Assembly: GCA_025464425.1 (NCBI GenBank)
Contig: JAODGV010000103.1
Location: forward strand, 1-7,005
Direction of reading: 5' to 3'
DNA length: 7,005 nucleotides
From: Methanosarcinales archaeon
GTDB lineage: Archaea; Halobacteriota; Syntropharchaeia; Alkanophagales; Methanospirareceae
The notes below the pieces were generated by a model. It saw only the letters and a list, made by a program, of their open reading frames with translations, was not told where the DNA came from and did no database searches. The translations under genes were made by a program, and so were the position numbers. This document shows positions 5,762 to 7,005 of the stretch, in pieces. The number at the start of each line of letters is the position of its first letter. Position 1 is the stretch's first letter.

Positions 5762-7005
5762 ATGATAAGGGGTAGAGAGCCGTTCATCGTGGATAACAGT
5801 GATGCTACCTGGAAAGTGCAGAAATATTTGGCTGAATGGTGTGAATTATCAAATAAATTTGACATCGCAACAGCTTATTTTGAGATCGGTTCTTTATTGT
5901 GTCTGGATATGAAATGGCGGAATCTCAAAAAAATACGTATTCTCATGGGCGATGAGGTATCAAAAAGAACACGACGGGTATTTGAAGAAGGTTTGCGTTG
6001 CATTACCGCTAAACTGGACAATAGCATTGAAGAAGAGAAAGAGGAGAATGACTTCCTGGATGGTGTTCCCGCTATTGTTGAGGGTCTCCGGAATAGGACA
6101 ATAGAATGCAGGATATACCGAAAGAAGAAATTTCATGCAAAGGCATACATCACGCATTCAAAATTCGATGTTATTGGTTCTGCGGCACTGGTGGGCTCAA
6201 GCAATTTCACATTACCCGGGATTACCGAGAATGTCGAGCTAAATGTGCAAATAAAGCATGAAATAGAAACTTTACAGGACTGGTTTGAACAACGGTGGAA
6301 AGAAGCGGAAGATGTAACCCCCGAAATATTGAAGACCGTTGAAAGACATACAAGGGAGTATACTCCTTTTGAAGTATATAGCAAAGCATTATACGAGTAT
6401 TTTAAAGGGCACGAACTGACAGCCAGCGAGTGGGAACTCCGTGAGTCAAAAATATATCCAATTCTGGACCAGTATCAAAAGGACGGTTACCATGCACTGA
6501 TGAAAATAGCATCGCGATATGGCGGTGCGTTCCTTTGTGATAGCGTGGGTCTTGGCAAGACATTTATTGGGTTGATGCTAATTGAGCGTCTATTACTGAG
6601 AGAGAATAAGAGAGTCGTTCTGATTGTGCCAAGTGCAGCGAAAGAACCTGTGTGGGAGGCAAAAATAAGGAGATATGTGCCAGAAATTTTGAACGGGTTC
6701 CTGCCATTCATATTTATTAAGCATACCGATTTAACCAAAACAACAGGAGATTGGCCGAAAACAATCGAGACTATTAAGAAACATGCTGAAATTATAATCA
6801 TTGACGAAGCGCATCATTTCAGAAATCTACCGACTTCAAGATACAAAAAGATGTTTGAGATTGCAGAAGGAAAGGAGCTATTTCTTCTTACCGCTACGCC
6901 AATAAACAACACATTGCTTGACCTGGTTCATCAGATTGAATTATTCACGAGGCGAAAAGGGGATTACTTCAGCGATATTGGTATCCATAACCTGAGGTGG
7001 CATTT
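5762..7005 (+). CDS. Phospholipase-D-like nuclease / SNF2-type helicase fusion, 3' end beyond window
   Basis: The frame is open from the ATG at 5762 to the window edge (414 codons, no stop), so the C-terminal half is missing. An in-frame stop at 5753-5755 fixes the start. Residues 1-about 170 form a PLD-like domain with one HKD-type half-site: HAKAY (His125, Lys127), then VGSSNFT (144-150) and NVELNV (157-162). The Asp expected at +5 from Lys127 is His132, with Asp136 nearby. A linker (about 170-230) leads to the SF2 helicase core: Q motif around DQYQKDGY (236-243), motif I SVGLGKT (261-267), motif Ia around VVLIVPS (285-291), motif II DEAH (348-351), and motif III LTATPINN (376-383). The second RecA domain with motifs IV-VI lies beyond the edge. 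PLD-SNF2 fusions of this style are typically found with DNA methyltransferases and ATPases in restriction or antiviral clusters. An ATP-driven DNA-processing nuclease is the likely role. The gene is divergent from the ArsA gene and has lower GC than its neighbours, suggesting transfer. Confidence 0.88.
   Translation, partial: MIRGREPFIVDNSDATWKVQKYLAEWCELSNKFDIATAYFEIGSLLCLDMKWRNLKKIRILMGDEVSKRTRRVFEEGLRCITAKLDNSIEEEKEENDFLDGVPAIVEGLRNRTIECRIYRKKKFHAKAYITHSKFDVIGSAALVGSSNFTLPGITENVELNVQIKHEIETLQDWFEQRWKEAEDVTPEILKTVERHTREYTPFEVYSKALYEYFKGHELTASEWELRESKIYPILDQYQKDGYHALMKIASRYGGAFLCDSVGLGKTFIGLMLIERLLLRENKRVVLIVPSAAKEPVWEAKIRRYVPEILNGFLPFIFIKHTDLTKTTGDWPKTIETIKKHAEIIIIDEAHHFRNLPTSRYKKMFEIAEGKELFLLTATPINNTLLDLVHQIELFTRRKGDYFSDIGIHNLRWH

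Noticed and set aside
1..7005. CRISPR array, insertion sequence ends, att site or rRNA.
   Set aside because: I saw no regularly spaced direct repeats, no transposase, no terminal inverted repeats and no rRNA-like sequence. The tRNA is intact, and no repeat of its 3' end was found within the window.

Overview
The window looks like a piece of an archaeal chromosome, probably euryarchaeal. The tRNA gene encodes no 3' CCA. AT-rich TATA-box-like elements, not bacterial -35/-10 pairs, lie in front of the genes. The gene families are ones common in archaea: PhoU fused to a TrkA_C/RCK_C domain, an ArsA-type ATPase with a C-terminal HSP20-like domain, and a TroA/ZnuA-type metal-binding protein. Frequent ATA, AGA and AGG codons fit. 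A relative of methanogens or ANME/Syntrophoarchaeales is a guess from style only.

Layout. A tRNA-Arg(CCG) is read leftward at 2-73. Divergent from it is a rightward run (160-4075): a tandemly duplicated PhoU/RCK_C protein, a phosphohexomutase (phosphomannomutase/phosphoglucomutase family), a 46-codon mini-gene whose end matches the N-terminus of IscU/NifU scaffolds but stops before the first conserved cysteine region, and a TroA/ZnuA-type substrate-binding protein. These genes abut or overlap and may be one transcript, though their functions do not form an obvious pathway. Converging on them is a leftward pair (5575 down to 4126): an ArsA-family ATPase and an overlapping small helical protein of unknown function.

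A 186-bp divergent intergenic region with promoter-like elements for both sides separates the ArsA gene from the last gene (5762 to the right edge, incomplete). That gene is an N-terminal phospholipase-D-like nuclease domain fused to an SNF2/SF2 helicase, a kind of protein typical of restriction-modification and antiviral clusters. Its DNA is visibly more AT-rich than the genes to its left. The right edge is therefore probably the start of an accessory or defence region, but its partner genes lie outside the window.

No CRISPR array, insertion sequence, rRNA or riboswitch was recognised. There is no gene-free stretch longer than 300 bases.
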